Source: Hyphomicrobiales bacterium (GTDB taxonomy: Bacteria; Pseudomonadota; Alphaproteobacteria; Rhizobiales; Rhizobiaceae). From it: DNA of 64,000 nucleotides. Location of the stretch: contig UCLB01000006.1 of assembly GCA_900473205.1 (NCBI GenBank), positions 82,895 to 146,894 of the forward strand, read 5' to 3'. The notes under the pieces were generated by a model that had not been told where the DNA came from, made no database searches, and saw only the letters and a program-made list of their open reading frames with translations. Made by a program: the position numbers and the translations under genes. Below are positions 29,334 to 38,468 of the stretch, piece by piece. Numbering within the stretch: the stretch's first letter is position 1; each line of letters starts with the position of its first letter.

Positions 29334-29689
29334 TCCCGGGACTTCAGAGCCCGCGCATAACCAAAACCACCCAGTGCCAGCGCGGCAATTGATGTTGCCG
29401 CGAAAACCACTGGCCATTGCAATTGCGGATTTCTCGCCATCATCAGCGCGAAAAGTGCATAGCTTACGATGGATATGGTTGCGCTGATAATGATGGGTAG
29501 GGTGCCGTTTAAGCGGCCGGAGTTACGCCGCCGCCGAATGGCGTAGGCCACCACTATAAAAGCAGTGGATGCACCAATCAATCTGGAAACAAATAGGTCA
29601 ATATTCGCAGCGGTGGCGGAAGCCCACGTCACAGCGAAGTCGATGATCGCACAGATGGAATGCAATAGAATGAAGAACACAAGCGTCAC
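29330..29689 (-). CDS. Small membrane protein, unknown
   Basis: A 119-residue hydrophobic protein with a GTG start. Three or four membrane helices are predictable (for example residues 1-22, 35-50, 66-84 and 93-112), with RRRRNSGR as a cytoplasmic positive loop. I do not recognise a family. It is convergent with the Gfo/Idh gene with overlapping stops. No strong ribosome binding site is seen, which lowers confidence. Confidence 0.5.
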   Translation of the reverse strand: MTLVFFILLHSICAIIDFAVTWASATAANIDLFVSRLIGASTAFIVVAYAIRRRRNSGRLNGTLPIIISATISIVSYALFALMMARNPQLQWPVVFAATSIAALALGGFGYARALKSRD

Positions 29690-29754
29690 TGGTTAATCTC
29701 GTTTCCACGTCATGGGAACAAGACTATAGCGCAAACACTACGTTCGCCCAGAGG

Positions 29755-29985
29755 TCAGGCCGTGCCTAACCGACGCATTGCCATCATCCCGACAAAACCG
29801 CCTGCCAATCCGGCATTGTAACCGGCAACAGCAATCACCAGCGGCAAGAATTGGATGCCATGGGCGGAAAAGAGAGCTGCGCCCAGAAATGCGGTCACGA
29901 TCAGAATGCCGACGCCTGCCACAGCAATGGCGGATCGCAGCATGAGGGCGGTAAAACCAAGTGAGATTCCGAGAATAAATACCAT
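29755..29985 (-). CDS. Small membrane protein, unknown
   Basis: A 76-residue protein with two to three membrane helices (FILGISLGFTALML, VAGVGILIVTAFLGAALF, LVIAVAGYNAGLAGGFVGMM). The start at 29985 is well supported by a strong GGAGGAG about ten bases upstream. A longer reading to 30069 is not needed. The family is not recognised. It lies between a second small membrane gene and xseA. Confidence 0.65.
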   Translation of the reverse strand: MVFILGISLGFTALMLRSAIAVAGVGILIVTAFLGAALFSAHGIQFLPLVIAVAGYNAGLAGGFVGMMAMRRLGTA

Positions 29986-30181
29986 GATGCCGCTCCTCCT
30001 CCAGTGGGCCTGAGGAAAGGCATCGTCATCCTCAAAAACCCTTATTCTCCTCCAGGCATGCACTTTCAACGACGGACCTTAGCAGATTGTTGCAATTTTG
30101 TGAAATTTATTCGTCCGAAGATTGTCAAGGGCGTGTCATCAAGCGGATTTGCGAATCGCGGGCCATGGGTTAGAAACAGGC

Positions 30182-31780
30182 ATGAGCGATATTTTCAGCC
30201 AGCCACTCACCAACCTCGCCGAATTTTCGGTTTCGGAGCTTTCCGGCTCCATCAAGCGCACGGTCGAAACCGCTTTCGACCAGGTGCGGGTGCGCGGTGA
30301 GATATCGGGTTATCGTGGTCAGCACACGTCCGGCCACGCTTATTTTTCGCTGAAGGACGACCGCGCCCGCATCGATGCCGTGATCTGGAAGGGCAGTTTC
30401 TCCAAGCTGAAATTCCGCCCGGAAGAGGGCATGGAGGTCATCGCCACCGGCAAGATCACGACGTTCCCCGGCTCTTCCAAATATCAGATCGTCATCGAAA
30501 GCCTGGAGCCCGCCGGTGCCGGCGCGCTGATGGCGCTTCTGGAAGAGCGCCGTCGCAAGCTGGCCGCCGAAGGTCTGTTCGATCAGGCACGCAAGCGCCG
30601 ACTGCCCTATATGCCAAGGGTCATCGGCGTCGTCACCTCGCCAACCGGTGCCGTCATCCGCGATATTCTGCACCGCATTTCAGATCGTTTCCCCGTGCAT
30701 GTGCTGGTCTGGCCGGTCAAAGTGCAGGGTGAAGGTTCCGGCGAAGAGGTGGCCAACGCTATCAGAGGCTTCAATGCTCTTGAGGTCGGCGGTGACATTC
30801 CGCGTCCCGATGTGCTGATCGTCGCGCGCGGCGGCGGCAGTCTGGAAGACCTGTGGAGCTTCAACGACGAAATCGTCGTGCGCGCTGCTGCCGAAAGCCA
30901 GATACCGCTGATCTCAGCCGTCGGCCACGAAACCGATACGACGCTGATCGACCACGCCGCCGATGTGCGCGCGCCCACACCCACGGGTGCCGCCGAAATG
31001 GCCGTGCCTGTCAGGGCCGATCTGGAAGCACAGCTCGCGGGCCTTTCCGCCCGTCTCTCCGGCTCCATGTCCCGGCAGATGGACAATCGCCGTCAGGGCG
31101 TGCGGGCGCTCGTGCGCGCCCTTCCGTCGCTGGATCAGTTGCTAGCTCTGCCGCGCCGCCGTTTCGATGAAGCGGCCAGCGGGCTCGGTCGCGGGCTGGA
31201 ATTGAACACGCTCAACAAGCGCCGCAGCTTTGAGCGCACGGCCTCGGGTCTTCGCCCGGATGTGCTGGCCCATGGCCTCAAACAGCAGCGCCAGCGCATT
31301 CAGGAGCGCATGCAGCGCGCCGAAAGCTTGGTTGAGCGCCGCCTGTTGCAAGCCCAATCCCGCGTCTCATCGTCGGCCTCGTCGCTGCGCTCTCTCCCCG
31401 CACGGCTTCTCGGCCAGTTGGAGCGTCAGAAGGAGAGGGTGGCCAGCGCCACCCGCCGCACCGATACGGCCGTCCTGCACCGCATGTCGCAAAACCGCTC
31501 CGGCCTCGCTTCGCATGACCGCATCCTGCAATCGCTCTCCTACAAAAACGTGCTGAACCGCGGTTATGCCGTCATCCGCGACGAAGATAACCGCCCGCTG
31601 ACGCGTGCTGCTGCCGTTGCCTCGGGTGCTGTTGTATCGATGGAGTTTGCCGATGGCCGCGTCTCTGCCGTCGCTGGCGGTGCGGATGTTCAGCCGATCG
31701 AGCCGACGCCCTCGGCACCCAAGAAGAAGCCGGTGAAATCGACCACATCAGGCCCGGTCGATCAGGGTAGCTTGTTCTAG
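30182..31780 (+). CDS. xseA: Exodeoxyribonuclease VII large subunit
   Basis: A 532-residue large subunit of exonuclease VII, which degrades single-stranded DNA together with XseB. The N-terminal OB fold ([22 protein letters not shown]) is followed by the catalytic domain with [42 protein letters not shown] and [14 protein letters not shown] long coiled-coil region rich in Arg and Ala precedes [15 protein letters not shown]. The ATG at 30182 gives [17 protein letters not shown], a typical start. xseB is not next to it. The C-terminus is extended by a Pro/Lys tail, common in rhizobia. Confidence 0.95.
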   Translation: MSDIFSQPLTNLAEFSVSELSGSIKRTVETAFDQVRVRGEISGYRGQHTSGHAYFSLKDDRARIDAVIWKGSFSKLKFRPEEGMEVIATGKITTFPGSSKYQIVIESLEPAGAGALMALLEERRRKLAAEGLFDQARKRRLPYMPRVIGVVTSPTGAVIRDILHRISDRFPVHVLVWPVKVQGEGSGEEVANAIRGFNALEVGGDIPRPDVLIVARGGGSLEDLWSFNDEIVVRAAAESQIPLISAVGHETDTTLIDHAADVRAPTPTGAAEMAVPVRADLEAQLAGLSARLSGSMSRQMDNRRQGVRALVRALPSLDQLLALPRRRFDEAASGLGRGLELNTLNKRRSFERTASGLRPDVLAHGLKQQRQRIQERMQRAESLVERRLLQAQSRVSSSASSLRSLPARLLGQLERQKERVASATRRTDTAVLHRMSQNRSGLASHDRILQSLSYKNVLNRGYAVIRDEDNRPLTRAAAVASGAVVSMEFADGRVSAVAGGADVQPIEPTPSAPKKKPVKSTTSGPVDQGSLF

Positions 31781-31840
31781 GGTGAGTTACGTTTATCGGG
31801 TTCGAGCCTCGTTGTATGACAGGCTTTTTACGTTCTCCAT

Positions 31841-31924
31841 CGTCATCCTCGGGCTTGACCCGAGGATCTAAAGACTCCCGACATTGAACGTGATTAGATA
31901 CTCGGGACAAGCCCGAGGATGACG
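31841..31924. repeat. 84 bp palindromic intergenic repeat, copy 1
   Basis: An inverted repeat with arms beginning CGTCATCCTCGGGCTTG and ending CAAGCCCGAGGATGACG. Each arm contains its own small palindrome (CCTCGGG/CCCGAGG), so it can fold as a three-armed structure. It closely matches the copy at 59027-59110, with about eight differences. It lies in the 212 bp gap between xseA and the convergent marR-type gene. It resembles REP/RIME-type rhizobial elements. Confidence 0.85.
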
Positions 31925-31992
31925 TAAAGCAATGGGTTGAAGTTCAGGGCTTTAGCATTCTGCGGTACGAAAGCTCGGCTCCCAACGACCCC

Positions 31993-32493
31993 TCACTCCA
32001 AATCCGCCAGAAACACCTTCAGCAACCGGTTGAACTCCCGCCGGTCATCTTCGCTCACCGCTGATATCAGCCGGTGCTGGTTCGCCACATGCGCCGTTAC
32101 CGCCTCATCCACGACAGCAAAACCCTTGTCCGTCAGAGCGATCAACACGCTGCGTCGGTCTTCCGGGTTGTTGATGCGCTCAACAAGACCCGCCTTTTCC
32201 AGCTGGTCGATGCGGTTGGTCATGGTGCCGGAGCTGACCATGGTCATATCAAGCAGTTCTCCGGGGGAGAGGCGGTAGGGCTTGGCCGCCCGGCGCAAGG
32301 TCGCCAGAACATCGAAGGAGGAGGATGACAGGCCGTGTTGCAGAAGAACGGCCTCCACCTCGCGCCCGAGATGGGTGGACAGCCGGTGCAGGCGGCCCAT
32401 GATGCCCATCGGTTCGACATTGAGGTCGGGGCGTGCCTTCGCCCATTGCGCCAGAATTCTATCGACGTGATCATCTGCGGTTTTTTCACTCAT
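31993..32493 (-). CDS. MarR-family regulator
   Basis: A 166-residue winged-helix repressor. The MarR fold is visible in GLSSSSFDVLATLRRA, LSPGELLDMTMVSSGTMTNRIDQLEKAGLV and NPEDRRSVLIALTDKGF. It is divergent from a DMT transporter and an 18 bp perfect palindrome lies 20 bp before its start, a typical self- and neighbour-repressing layout. The inducer is unknown. Confidence 0.92.
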   Translation of the reverse strand: MSEKTADDHVDRILAQWAKARPDLNVEPMGIMGRLHRLSTHLGREVEAVLLQHGLSSSSFDVLATLRRAAKPYRLSPGELLDMTMVSSGTMTNRIDQLEKAGLVERINNPEDRRSVLIALTDKGFAVVDEAVTAHVANQHRLISAVSEDDRREFNRLLKVFLADLE

Positions 32494-32513
32494 GGAGAAG
32501 AGATAACATCAGG

Positions 32514-32531
32514 TATCTTGACGTCAAGATA
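32514..32531. promoter_or_regulatory. MarR-type operator candidate
   Basis: TATCTTGACGTCAAGATA is a perfect 18 bp palindrome in the 81 bp divergent promoter between the MarR-type gene and the transporter. A related half-site TATCTTGA recurs at 32551-32558. Confidence 0.7.
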
Positions 32532-32574
32532 AAAGCGCGTATCCTGTATTTATCTTGATATAGAGATTCTTGAA

Positions 32575-33438
32575 ATGAAGAAAAATCCAAGTTACATCGC
32601 CGATGTCGTCATGACGGGCATCGCTCCAGCCATCTGGGGCAGCACTTATATCGTCACCACATCGTTTCTGCCGCAGGGCTACCCCATGCATGTCGCCATG
32701 CTACGGGCGCTGCCTGCTGGTCTGCTGTTACTGCTTTTGGTGCGCAAGCTGCCCTTCGGCATCTGGTGGGGCCGCGCCTTCATTCTGGGCGCGCTGAACT
32801 TTGCCTTCTTCTGGGCCATGCTATTCGTGTCGGCCTATCGCCTGCCCGGCGGCGTCGCCGCCACCGTGGGCGCGGTGCAGCCGCTGATCGTCATTGCGCT
32901 GTCGCGGCTTTTTCTAGGAAGATACATTCGCGCACTCACCATCGTCGCAGGTCTGATCGGCATGGCGGGCGTGGCGTTTCTGGTGTTGACACCGCATGCG
33001 GCGCTTGATCCCGTTGGCATCGCCGCAGCCTTTGCAGGCGCGGTTTCCATGGCTTTCGGAACGGTGCTGACCCGCCGCTGGCAGCCGCCGGTTTCCAACC
33101 TCACCTTTACGGCGTGGCAACTGACGGCGGGCGGGCTGCTGCTGGTGCCGATGGCGCTGTTTCTGGAGCCTGCTTTGCCAACTCTCACGAGCCAGAATGT
33201 GCTGGGCATGGCCTATCTCGGGCTGATCGGTGCGGCCTTCACCTATCTCCTGTGGTTCCGCGGATTGGCGCGCATTGAACCTTCGGTGGCGGCATCGCTC
33301 GGATTTCTAAGCCCGGTCACCGCCACCGTATTGGGCTGGCTGGCGCTCGGTCAAAACCTTGCGCCAGCGCAGATTGCCGGTTTCATCATGGTGCTGTTCA
33401 GCGTCTGGCTGAGCCAGAAAAGTCAGGCACCCCGATAG
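32575..33438 (+). CDS. EamA/DMT-family transporter
   Basis: A 287-residue inner-membrane protein with about ten helices in two EamA repeats (about residues 10-140 and 150-283). The start MKKNPSYIADVVMTGIAPAIWGSTY carries the usual DMT APAIWGS signature. It is divergent from the MarR-type regulator, which probably represses it; drug or metabolite efflux is likely. It ends six bases from the convergent aminopeptidase gene. Confidence 0.9.
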   Translation: MKKNPSYIADVVMTGIAPAIWGSTYIVTTSFLPQGYPMHVAMLRALPAGLLLLLLVRKLPFGIWWGRAFILGALNFAFFWAMLFVSAYRLPGGVAATVGAVQPLIVIALSRLFLGRYIRALTIVAGLIGMAGVAFLVLTPHAALDPVGIAAAFAGAVSMAFGTVLTRRWQPPVSNLTFTAWQLTAGGLLLVPMALFLEPALPTLTSQNVLGMAYLGLIGAAFTYLLWFRGLARIEPSVAASLGFLSPVTATVLGWLALGQNLAPAQIAGFIMVLFSVWLSQKSQAPR

Positions 33439-33444
33439 CGCCTA

Positions 33445-34683
33445 TCAGGCCCACTCGCCCTTGCGCATCACAGGAACCTTCGAGCCATCGGCTCTGACAC
33501 CGTCGATATCGACCTTGTCGGAGCCGATCATCCAGTCGATGTGGATCAGGCTGGAATTGCCGCCCTGCGCCTTGATCTGGTCTTGGCTGAGCGAAGCGCC
33601 ATCGAGGAAGCACTTGGAGTAGCACTGTCCCAGCGCAATGTGGCAGGACGCGTTTTCGTCGAACAGCGTGTTGTAGAACAGAATGTCGCTGGCCGAGATG
33701 GGGGAGGAATGCGGCACCAGTGCCACTTCACCCAGACGCCGCGCGCCTTCATCCGTATCCAGCACCTTGTTCAGCACGGCCTCGCCCTTGGAAGCCTTCG
33801 CCTCCACGATGCGTCCGCCTTCAAACTTCACCTGAATATTGTCGATCAGCGTGCCCTGATGCGACAGTGGCTTGGTGCTGGAGACGTAACCATCCACCCG
33901 CAGCGCATGCGGCGTGGTGAAGACCTCTTCGGTTGGAATGTTCGGGTTGCAGGTCACGCCATTCTTGGCCATCGATGCACCGCCGTGCCATTCATGGCTG
34001 TCAGCCAGACCGATGGTCACATCCGTGCCGGAGCCTGTGAAATGCAGCGCGGCAAAACGCTCGCCATTCAGCCACTTGGAGCGCTTGGCAAGGTTGGCAT
34101 TGTGCTCGGCCCAAGCGGCAACAGGATCGGCCAGATCGACACGGGATGCAGCAAAAATCGCATCCGCCAGCTTCTTCACGGCCTCGTCTTCAGGAATGCC
34201 GGGGAACACCTGTTTGGCCCAGGAGGGGTTGGGGTAGGAAATGATGTTCCAGTTGATGTCGAAGTTGGAAATCTTCTCCAGCGCCGGCTTGTAAGCCGTG
34301 GAATTGGCCTTGTTGGCGCGCGCCACCTTGGCCGGATCGGCGTCCGCCAGCAGCATGGGGTTGTCGCCGGAAATCGCGAGACGTGCCGCGCCATTGGCAT
34401 AGGCCTTGGCCATGCCCTCATAGAGCCAGCCGGATGCCTTATCGAAATTGGCGTCGCTGGCGTGGGCGTAACGCGCAAGCGTTGTCTCTTCGTCGGAATA
34501 GAAGGTCGTCACCAGACCGCTGCCAGCCATATAGGCATGCTTGGTCAGAAACCGCACCAGCGGCAGGGCTGCCAGCGGCGCGGTGATGACCAGATCCTGA
34601 TCCTTCTGCAATTGCAGCCCGACCTTGACGGCAACTTCGGCCAGTTTTTCGAGTTTGACGGGATCGATGGGAGAAACTGTCAT
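33445..34683 (-). CDS. M29-family metallo-aminopeptidase
   Basis: A 412-residue aminopeptidase of family M29 (aminopeptidase T/AmpS-like). Recognisable segments are FAALHFTGSGTDVTIGLADSHEWHGG, CNPNIPTEEVFTTPH with the first metal-binding Glu, LGEVALVPHSSPIS with the second Glu and His, and NSSLIHIDWMIGSDKVDIDGV with the C-terminal His and Asp. It should release N-terminal residues from peptides using two metal ions in the cytoplasm. It is convergent with the DMT gene. Length is normal. Confidence 0.92.
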   Translation of the reverse strand: MTVSPIDPVKLEKLAEVAVKVGLQLQKDQDLVITAPLAALPLVRFLTKHAYMAGSGLVTTFYSDEETTLARYAHASDANFDKASGWLYEGMAKAYANGAARLAISGDNPMLLADADPAKVARANKANSTAYKPALEKISNFDINWNIISYPNPSWAKQVFPGIPEDEAVKKLADAIFAASRVDLADPVAAWAEHNANLAKRSKWLNGERFAALHFTGSGTDVTIGLADSHEWHGGASMAKNGVTCNPNIPTEEVFTTPHALRVDGYVSSTKPLSHQGTLIDNIQVKFEGGRIVEAKASKGEAVLNKVLDTDEGARRLGEVALVPHSSPISASDILFYNTLFDENASCHIALGQCYSKCFLDGASLSQDQIKAQGGNSSLIHIDWMIGSDKVDIDGVRADGSKVPVMRKGEWA

Positions 34684-34756
34684 GATGCGCCTTCATATGC
34701 TTCAATAGGAGGCGCAAAACATAGCCCATTCGCTGCGAAAGCCAACCGGCTTTCTG

Positions 34757-35233
34757 CTATTCGGTGACCAGCGGCGCCGCGATGGCTTTCAAAACCGACT
34801 GTGCATCCCGGGGTGAAAGGCGGACCTGCAATCCCCGCTGCCCGCCATTCATATAGACGAGATCATGGCCCATGGACTGGATCTCGATGGCTGTCGGCAC
34901 CTGCTTTTTCTGGCCGAAAGGGCTGATGCCGCCGACATGATAACCCGTCGCCCGCTCGGCATTGTCAGGCTTCATCATCTGCGCAGATTTGCCGCCAAAG
35001 GCCGCCGCCAGCTTCTTCATGCTGACCTCGTGGTCGGATGGCACGACAACGCAGACCGCCTTGCCATCCACCTCGGCCATCAAGGTTTTCAGCACCAGAT
35101 ACGGCTCTGCCCCGATGGCCTCCGCCGCCTGAAGACCGATGCGCTCGGCATTCGGATCGTAGTCATAGATCACGGTGGTGAAGGAAATACCGGCTTTGGT
35201 CAGCACCTGCGTCGCGCGCGTTGTCTTCGACAT
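34757..35233 (-). CDS. ybaK: Cys-tRNA(Pro) deacylase
   Basis: A 158-residue YbaK/ProRS-associated editing-domain protein that hydrolyses mischarged Cys-tRNA-Pro. Conserved features include the Lys in YLVLKTLMAEVDGK and the GYHVGGISPFGQKK loop. The start MSKTTRATQVLTKAGISF is typical. It is downstream of the ArsC-like gene, eight bases apart, and may be cotranscribed with it. Confidence 0.92.
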   Translation of the reverse strand: MSKTTRATQVLTKAGISFTTVIYDYDPNAERIGLQAAEAIGAEPYLVLKTLMAEVDGKAVCVVVPSDHEVSMKKLAAAFGGKSAQMMKPDNAERATGYHVGGISPFGQKKQVPTAIEIQSMGHDLVYMNGGQRGLQVRLSPRDAQSVLKAIAAPLVTE

Positions 35234-35241
35234 GGGGTAGC

Positions 35242-35589
35242 CTAACCGAACAGCGCCGCATAGATGTCAGGCTTGAAGCCAACCGTGATCTTGCCCTTCG
35301 CCTCCAGAACCGGCCGCTTGATCATGGACGGCTGCGCCTGCATCAGCGCAATCGCCTTTTCGCGGTTGAGGTCTGCCTTCTGCGCCTCATCCAGCTTCTT
35401 GAAAGTCGTGCCCGCACGGTTCAGCACTGTTTCCCAACCGGCGGCATCGCACCAGGCATTGAGATGGGCCGCATCGATTCCGGCGCTTTTATAATCATGA
35501 AACGCGTAATCGATGCCTTCAGCGTCCAGCCAGCTGCGGGCCTTTTTCATCGTGTCGCAGTTCTTGATGCCGTAAATCGTAATCGTCAT
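35242..35589 (-). CDS. ArsC/Spx-family reductase-like protein
   Basis: A 115-residue thioredoxin-fold protein of the ArsC/Spx family. It starts MTITIYGIKNCDTMKKARSWL; the single Cys in KNCDTMKKA matches the YffB-type subgroup. IKRPVLEAKGKITVGF is the C-terminal family motif. The function is probably a glutathione-dependent thiol reductase; no arsenic genes are nearby. I start at 35589 because the longer reading to 35682 would run through the 18 bp palindrome upstream. Confidence 0.88.
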   Translation of the reverse strand: MTITIYGIKNCDTMKKARSWLDAEGIDYAFHDYKSAGIDAAHLNAWCDAAGWETVLNRAGTTFKKLDEAQKADLNREKAIALMQAQPSMIKRPVLEAKGKITVGFKPDIYAALFG

Positions 35590-35656
35590 ATCATCAGCCT
35601 TTTCATGCTCTTCCCAATGAATAGCAAAATACCGGCCGCATTCAATCTCCAATGAG

Positions 35657-35674
35657 CCATGCAAATTTGCATGG
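35657..35674. promoter_or_regulatory. Perfect 18 bp palindrome upstream of the ArsC-like gene
   Basis: CCATGCAAATTTGCATGG lies 68 bp before the ArsC-like start and 112 bp before the divergent 55-residue gene. A half-site GCATGG recurs near 35705. The regulator is unknown. Confidence 0.55.
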
Positions 35675-35785
35675 GCTGACATCCAAACGAGTTCGAGCTA
35701 AGCTGCATGGCTTGCCTGCTATATCATGAGTTGTGCAAAAGCCTTCCAATGATCATATTCTGGGCAACACGAAGGAGAGACCTAC

Positions 35786-35953
35786 ATGCGTAACGTTGCT
35801 AAGACATCCCGTAAATTCTTTGGCGAAACCTTTGCCGTTTTCGGTGCGGCTCTTGCAGTTTCCGCCGCTGTCCGTTCGCACCGCAAGCCAGCCGGCGCTG
35901 ACCTCGACGCACTCGGCATCGACCGCAAGGCTTTCGACAAGGTTCAGCTCTAA
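35786..35953 (+). CDS. 55-residue basic protein, unknown
   Basis: A short open frame from ATG 35786 to TAA 35953. It encodes a 55-residue basic protein with a hydrophobic middle segment (AVFGAALAVSAAV) and a C-terminus DLDALGIDRKAFDKV. A strong AAGGAG lies nine bases before the ATG, and a GGCGAGGC/GCCTCGCC hairpin follows the stop. The C-terminal GID..AF pattern recalls the end of the small DUF1127-type proteins of Rhizobiales, but the arginine-rich core of that family is missing, so I leave it unassigned. It is divergent from the ArsC-like gene. Confidence 0.65.
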   Translation: MRNVAKTSRKFFGETFAVFGAALAVSAAVRSHRKPAGADLDALGIDRKAFDKVQL

Positions 35954-35968
35954 GCTTGAATTGACGCT

Positions 35969-35990
35969 GGCGAGGCATGATGGCCTCGCC
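35969..35990. terminator. Hairpin between the 55-residue gene and the VapC-like gene
   Basis: GGCGAGGC (35969-35976) and GCCTCGCC (35983-35990) form an eight-base stem with a six-base loop between two convergent genes. It may serve both strands, although both T-runs are poor. Confidence 0.5.
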
Positions 35991-36032
35991 TTAGCATGAG
36001 GCGGGATATGTCTATCCTGTGCAAGCGACGCG

Positions 36033-36422
36033 TTAAGCCTCGCTGACTTGGTTAAAACCAGCAGCTTGAGCAGCCTTGACGAACTTGCGATCAAAGGTAA
36101 TGAACCCGCTGCATTGCGCGGTTCTTGCCAGATGCAAAGCATCACCAAAATCCATAGATTTTTCCATCAGATCGAGTGCATCTGAAACGCAGTCGGCGTC
36201 CTCGACGTTGACTGTCGGTAATCCGCAAAACGCGCGAAGTGCGTGGACGGATTGTATGCGGCTGTAGCCGTAGGCGCTGCGCAAGACCCATTCGCTTTCC
36301 AGTGCCACCGTAACGGCGATAAACACGAGTTGCCCATCAATTATGGAACGGGCGCGAGCAGACTGCTCAGGGTGGTCGCCTGCAAGGTAACGAACGACGA
36401 TATTTGTATCAATCGCGATCAT
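36033..36422 (-). CDS. PIN-domain toxin (VapC-like)
   Basis: A 129-residue PIN-domain ribonuclease. The acidic active site is visible as MIAIDTNIVVRYLAGD (first Asp), Glu in VALESEWVLRSAYG and the Asp pair in MDFGDALHLARTA, with FITFDRKF near the end. VapC-type toxins cleave RNA, often tRNA. It overlaps the end of the upstream antitoxin gene by 14 bp, the usual vapBC order. It sits between the 55-residue gene and guaA. Confidence 0.9.
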   Translation of the reverse strand: MIAIDTNIVVRYLAGDHPEQSARARSIIDGQLVFIAVTVALESEWVLRSAYGYSRIQSVHALRAFCGLPTVNVEDADCVSDALDLMEKSMDFGDALHLARTAQCSGFITFDRKFVKAAQAAGFNQVSEA

Positions 36423-36684
36423 GGATTCTGCGCGCTTCGGCTAATACAGCCTCATCCATCTCTTCCAACGTCTTTGGTTTGCCACTGAATGGCAGCATTC
36501 CAAACACGTCTTCGGGTCTTGTGGGTGCAAAGGCGGGAGCCCGTTTTAGCAGAACACCATCAGGGGTTTCCTCAACAGTCAAACGCGTTCCAGCTCCCCA
36601 GTCGCGATGCTGGCGTATGGTTTTGGGAAGAATGACCTGCCCTTTTGTGGAAACAGTTGTGGTGAGTTTTTCCGGCTGCGGCAT
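36409..36684 (-). CDS. AbrB/MazE-type antitoxin (VapB-like)
   Basis: A 91-residue protein with an N-terminal swapped-hairpin AbrB/MazE/SpoVT DNA-binding domain: KLTTTVSTKGQVILPKTIRQHRDWGAGTRLTVEE. The C-terminal tail carries the toxin-binding helix (DEAVLAEARRIHDRD). It should repress its own promoter and neutralise the PIN toxin encoded by the overlapping downstream gene. Confidence 0.88.
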   Translation of the reverse strand: MPQPEKLTTTVSTKGQVILPKTIRQHRDWGAGTRLTVEETPDGVLLKRAPAFAPTRPEDVFGMLPFSGKPKTLEEMDEAVLAEARRIHDRD

Positions 36685-36749
36685 CGCATCTACCTCAAAG
36701 TAAGACAGAAGTAAGATAGCCTATTCTAAAGTTTTATCAACGCCCAAAC

Positions 36750-36784
36750 AAAAGCCGGGCTCCGTCCTTCGACAGAACCCGGCC
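36750..36784 (-). terminator. Rho-independent terminator of guaA
   Basis: On the minus strand GCCGGG and CCCGGC form the base of a long, slightly imperfect stem with a GTC/GAC upper part, followed by TTTTG, about 22 bp after the guaA stop. Confidence 0.8.
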
Positions 36785-36806
36785 ATATCACGCCGTCAAA
36801 CTGTTC

Positions 36807-38384
36807 TTATTCCCACTCGATCGTGCCCGGCGGCTTGCTTGTCACATCATACACAACGCGGTTGATGCCCTTGACCTCGTTGATTATGCGCGTCGCAGTA
36901 CGTCCCAGGAAATTCATGTCGTAGGGGTAGAAATCCGCCGTCATGCCATCGACCGAGGTTACGGCGCGAAGCGCGCAAACGAAGTCGTAGGTGCGGTAAT
37001 CGCCCATGACGCCAACGGTCTGCACCGGCAGCAGCACGGCAAAGGCCTGCCAGATGGTGTCGTAGAGACCGGCCTTGCGGATTTCATCCAGATAGATGGC
37101 GTCAGCCTTGCGCAGAATGTCGAGCTTTTCGCGCGTGACGACGCCCGGGCATCGGATCGCGAGACCCGGGCCCGGGAAGGGGTGGCGGCCGATGAAGCTC
37201 TCGGGTAGGCCGAGTTCGCGGCCCAGCGCCCGGACTTCGTCCTTGAACAACTCACGCAGCGGCTCCACCAGCTTCATGTTCATGCGCTCTGGAAGACCGC
37301 CGACATTGTGGTGGCTTTTGATGGTAACCGAAGGACCGCCGGAGAAGGACACGCTTTCGATGACGTCAGGGTAGAGCGTACCCTGTGCGAGGAATGCGGG
37401 TGCACCCTTGCCGTCGGAGGCGATCTTGGCAGCTTCAGCTTCGAAGGTCTCGATAAACAGGCGACCGATGGTCTTGCGCTTGGTTTCGGGGTCGGAAACG
37501 CCAGCTAGTTCCGTCAGGAACAGATCGGACGCATCCACATGCACCAGCGGAATGTTGTAGTGGTCGCGGAACATGGTCACGACCTGCTGGCTCTCGGCCA
37601 GACGCATCATGCCGTGGTCGACATAAACGCATGTCAGCTGATCGCCGATCGCTTCGTGGATCAAAATAGCTGCAACGGAGGAATCGACGCCGCCGGAGAG
37701 CGCGCAGAGCACGCGGCCATCGCCAACCTGCTCGCGGATCTTGCGGATCATTTCGGCGCGGTAGGCAGCCATGGTCCAATCGGATTTCAGGCCAACGATC
37801 TTGTGCACGAAATTGGATAGAAGCTTTGCACCGTCAGGCGTGTGCATCACTTCGGGGTGGAACATCGTGGTGTAATAACGGCGCTCTTCATTGACGGCGA
37901 TGGCAAAGGGCGCATTCTCAGACGTTGCGGCAACTTCGAAGCCTGCCGGCAGTTGCGTCACGCGGTCGCCATGGCTCATCCACACCGGGTAACGTCCGCC
38001 CAGTTCCCAGAAACCGTCAAATAGCGGGCTTGCCTTCTTGATCTCGATATCGGCGCGACCGAATTCCGCCGCGTGACCACCTTCAACGACACCACCCAGC
38101 TGCGTGCACAGCGTCTGCTGGCCGTAGCAAATGCCGAGGATCGGAATGCCTGCATCGAACACCGCCTGCGGTGCGCGCGGGCTTCCTTCTGCGGTTACAG
38201 ATGCCGGGCCGCCGGAAAAGATCACGCCCTTGGGCGCCAGCTTCTCGAATGCCTCTGCGGCGTTCTGGAACGGATGGATTTCGCAATAGACTCCGGCTTC
38301 GCGAACGCGGCGCGCAATAAGCTGCGTCACCTGGCTGCCGAAATCGATGATGAGGATGCTGTCGGGATGGGCTATCTGGGTCAT
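36807..38384 (-). CDS. guaA: GMP synthase (glutamine-hydrolysing)
   Basis: A 525-residue enzyme that converts XMP to GMP with glutamine and ATP. The class I glutamine amidotransferase domain (residues 1-200) has the nucleophile Cys in [12 protein letters not shown] and the His-Glu pair in [10 protein letters not shown]. The ATP-pyrophosphatase domain has the P-loop [12 protein letters not shown], and the C-terminal dimerisation domain ends [17 protein letters not shown], a signature end. Full length. It has its own terminator at 36750. Confidence 0.98.
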   Translation of the reverse strand: MTQIAHPDSILIIDFGSQVTQLIARRVREAGVYCEIHPFQNAAEAFEKLAPKGVIFSGGPASVTAEGSPRAPQAVFDAGIPILGICYGQQTLCTQLGGVVEGGHAAEFGRADIEIKKASPLFDGFWELGGRYPVWMSHGDRVTQLPAGFEVAATSENAPFAIAVNEERRYYTTMFHPEVMHTPDGAKLLSNFVHKIVGLKSDWTMAAYRAEMIRKIREQVGDGRVLCALSGGVDSSVAAILIHEAIGDQLTCVYVDHGMMRLAESQQVVTMFRDHYNIPLVHVDASDLFLTELAGVSDPETKRKTIGRLFIETFEAEAAKIASDGKGAPAFLAQGTLYPDVIESVSFSGGPSVTIKSHHNVGGLPERMNMKLVEPLRELFKDEVRALGRELGLPESFIGRHPFPGPGLAIRCPGVVTREKLDILRKADAIYLDEIRKAGLYDTIWQAFAVLLPVQTVGVMGDYRTYDFVCALRAVTSVDGMTADFYPYDMNFLGRTATRIINEVKGINRVVYDVTSKPPGTIEWE

Positions 38385-38468
38385 GGCGAGCCTTTAAAGA
38401 AATCCGGGGCTTTAGGCAACCCGTGACATGGCCTGAAAAGCCAGAAAATAAGCGGCTGCGCAAGAGTT

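Noticed and set aside
31841..31924. CRISPR or tRNA-like interpretation of the folded repeat
   Set aside because: No regular spacer-repeat array and no tRNA consensus (no GGTTCGAATCC-type T-arm or CCA); it matches an intergenic copy elsewhere and is a palindromic repeat.
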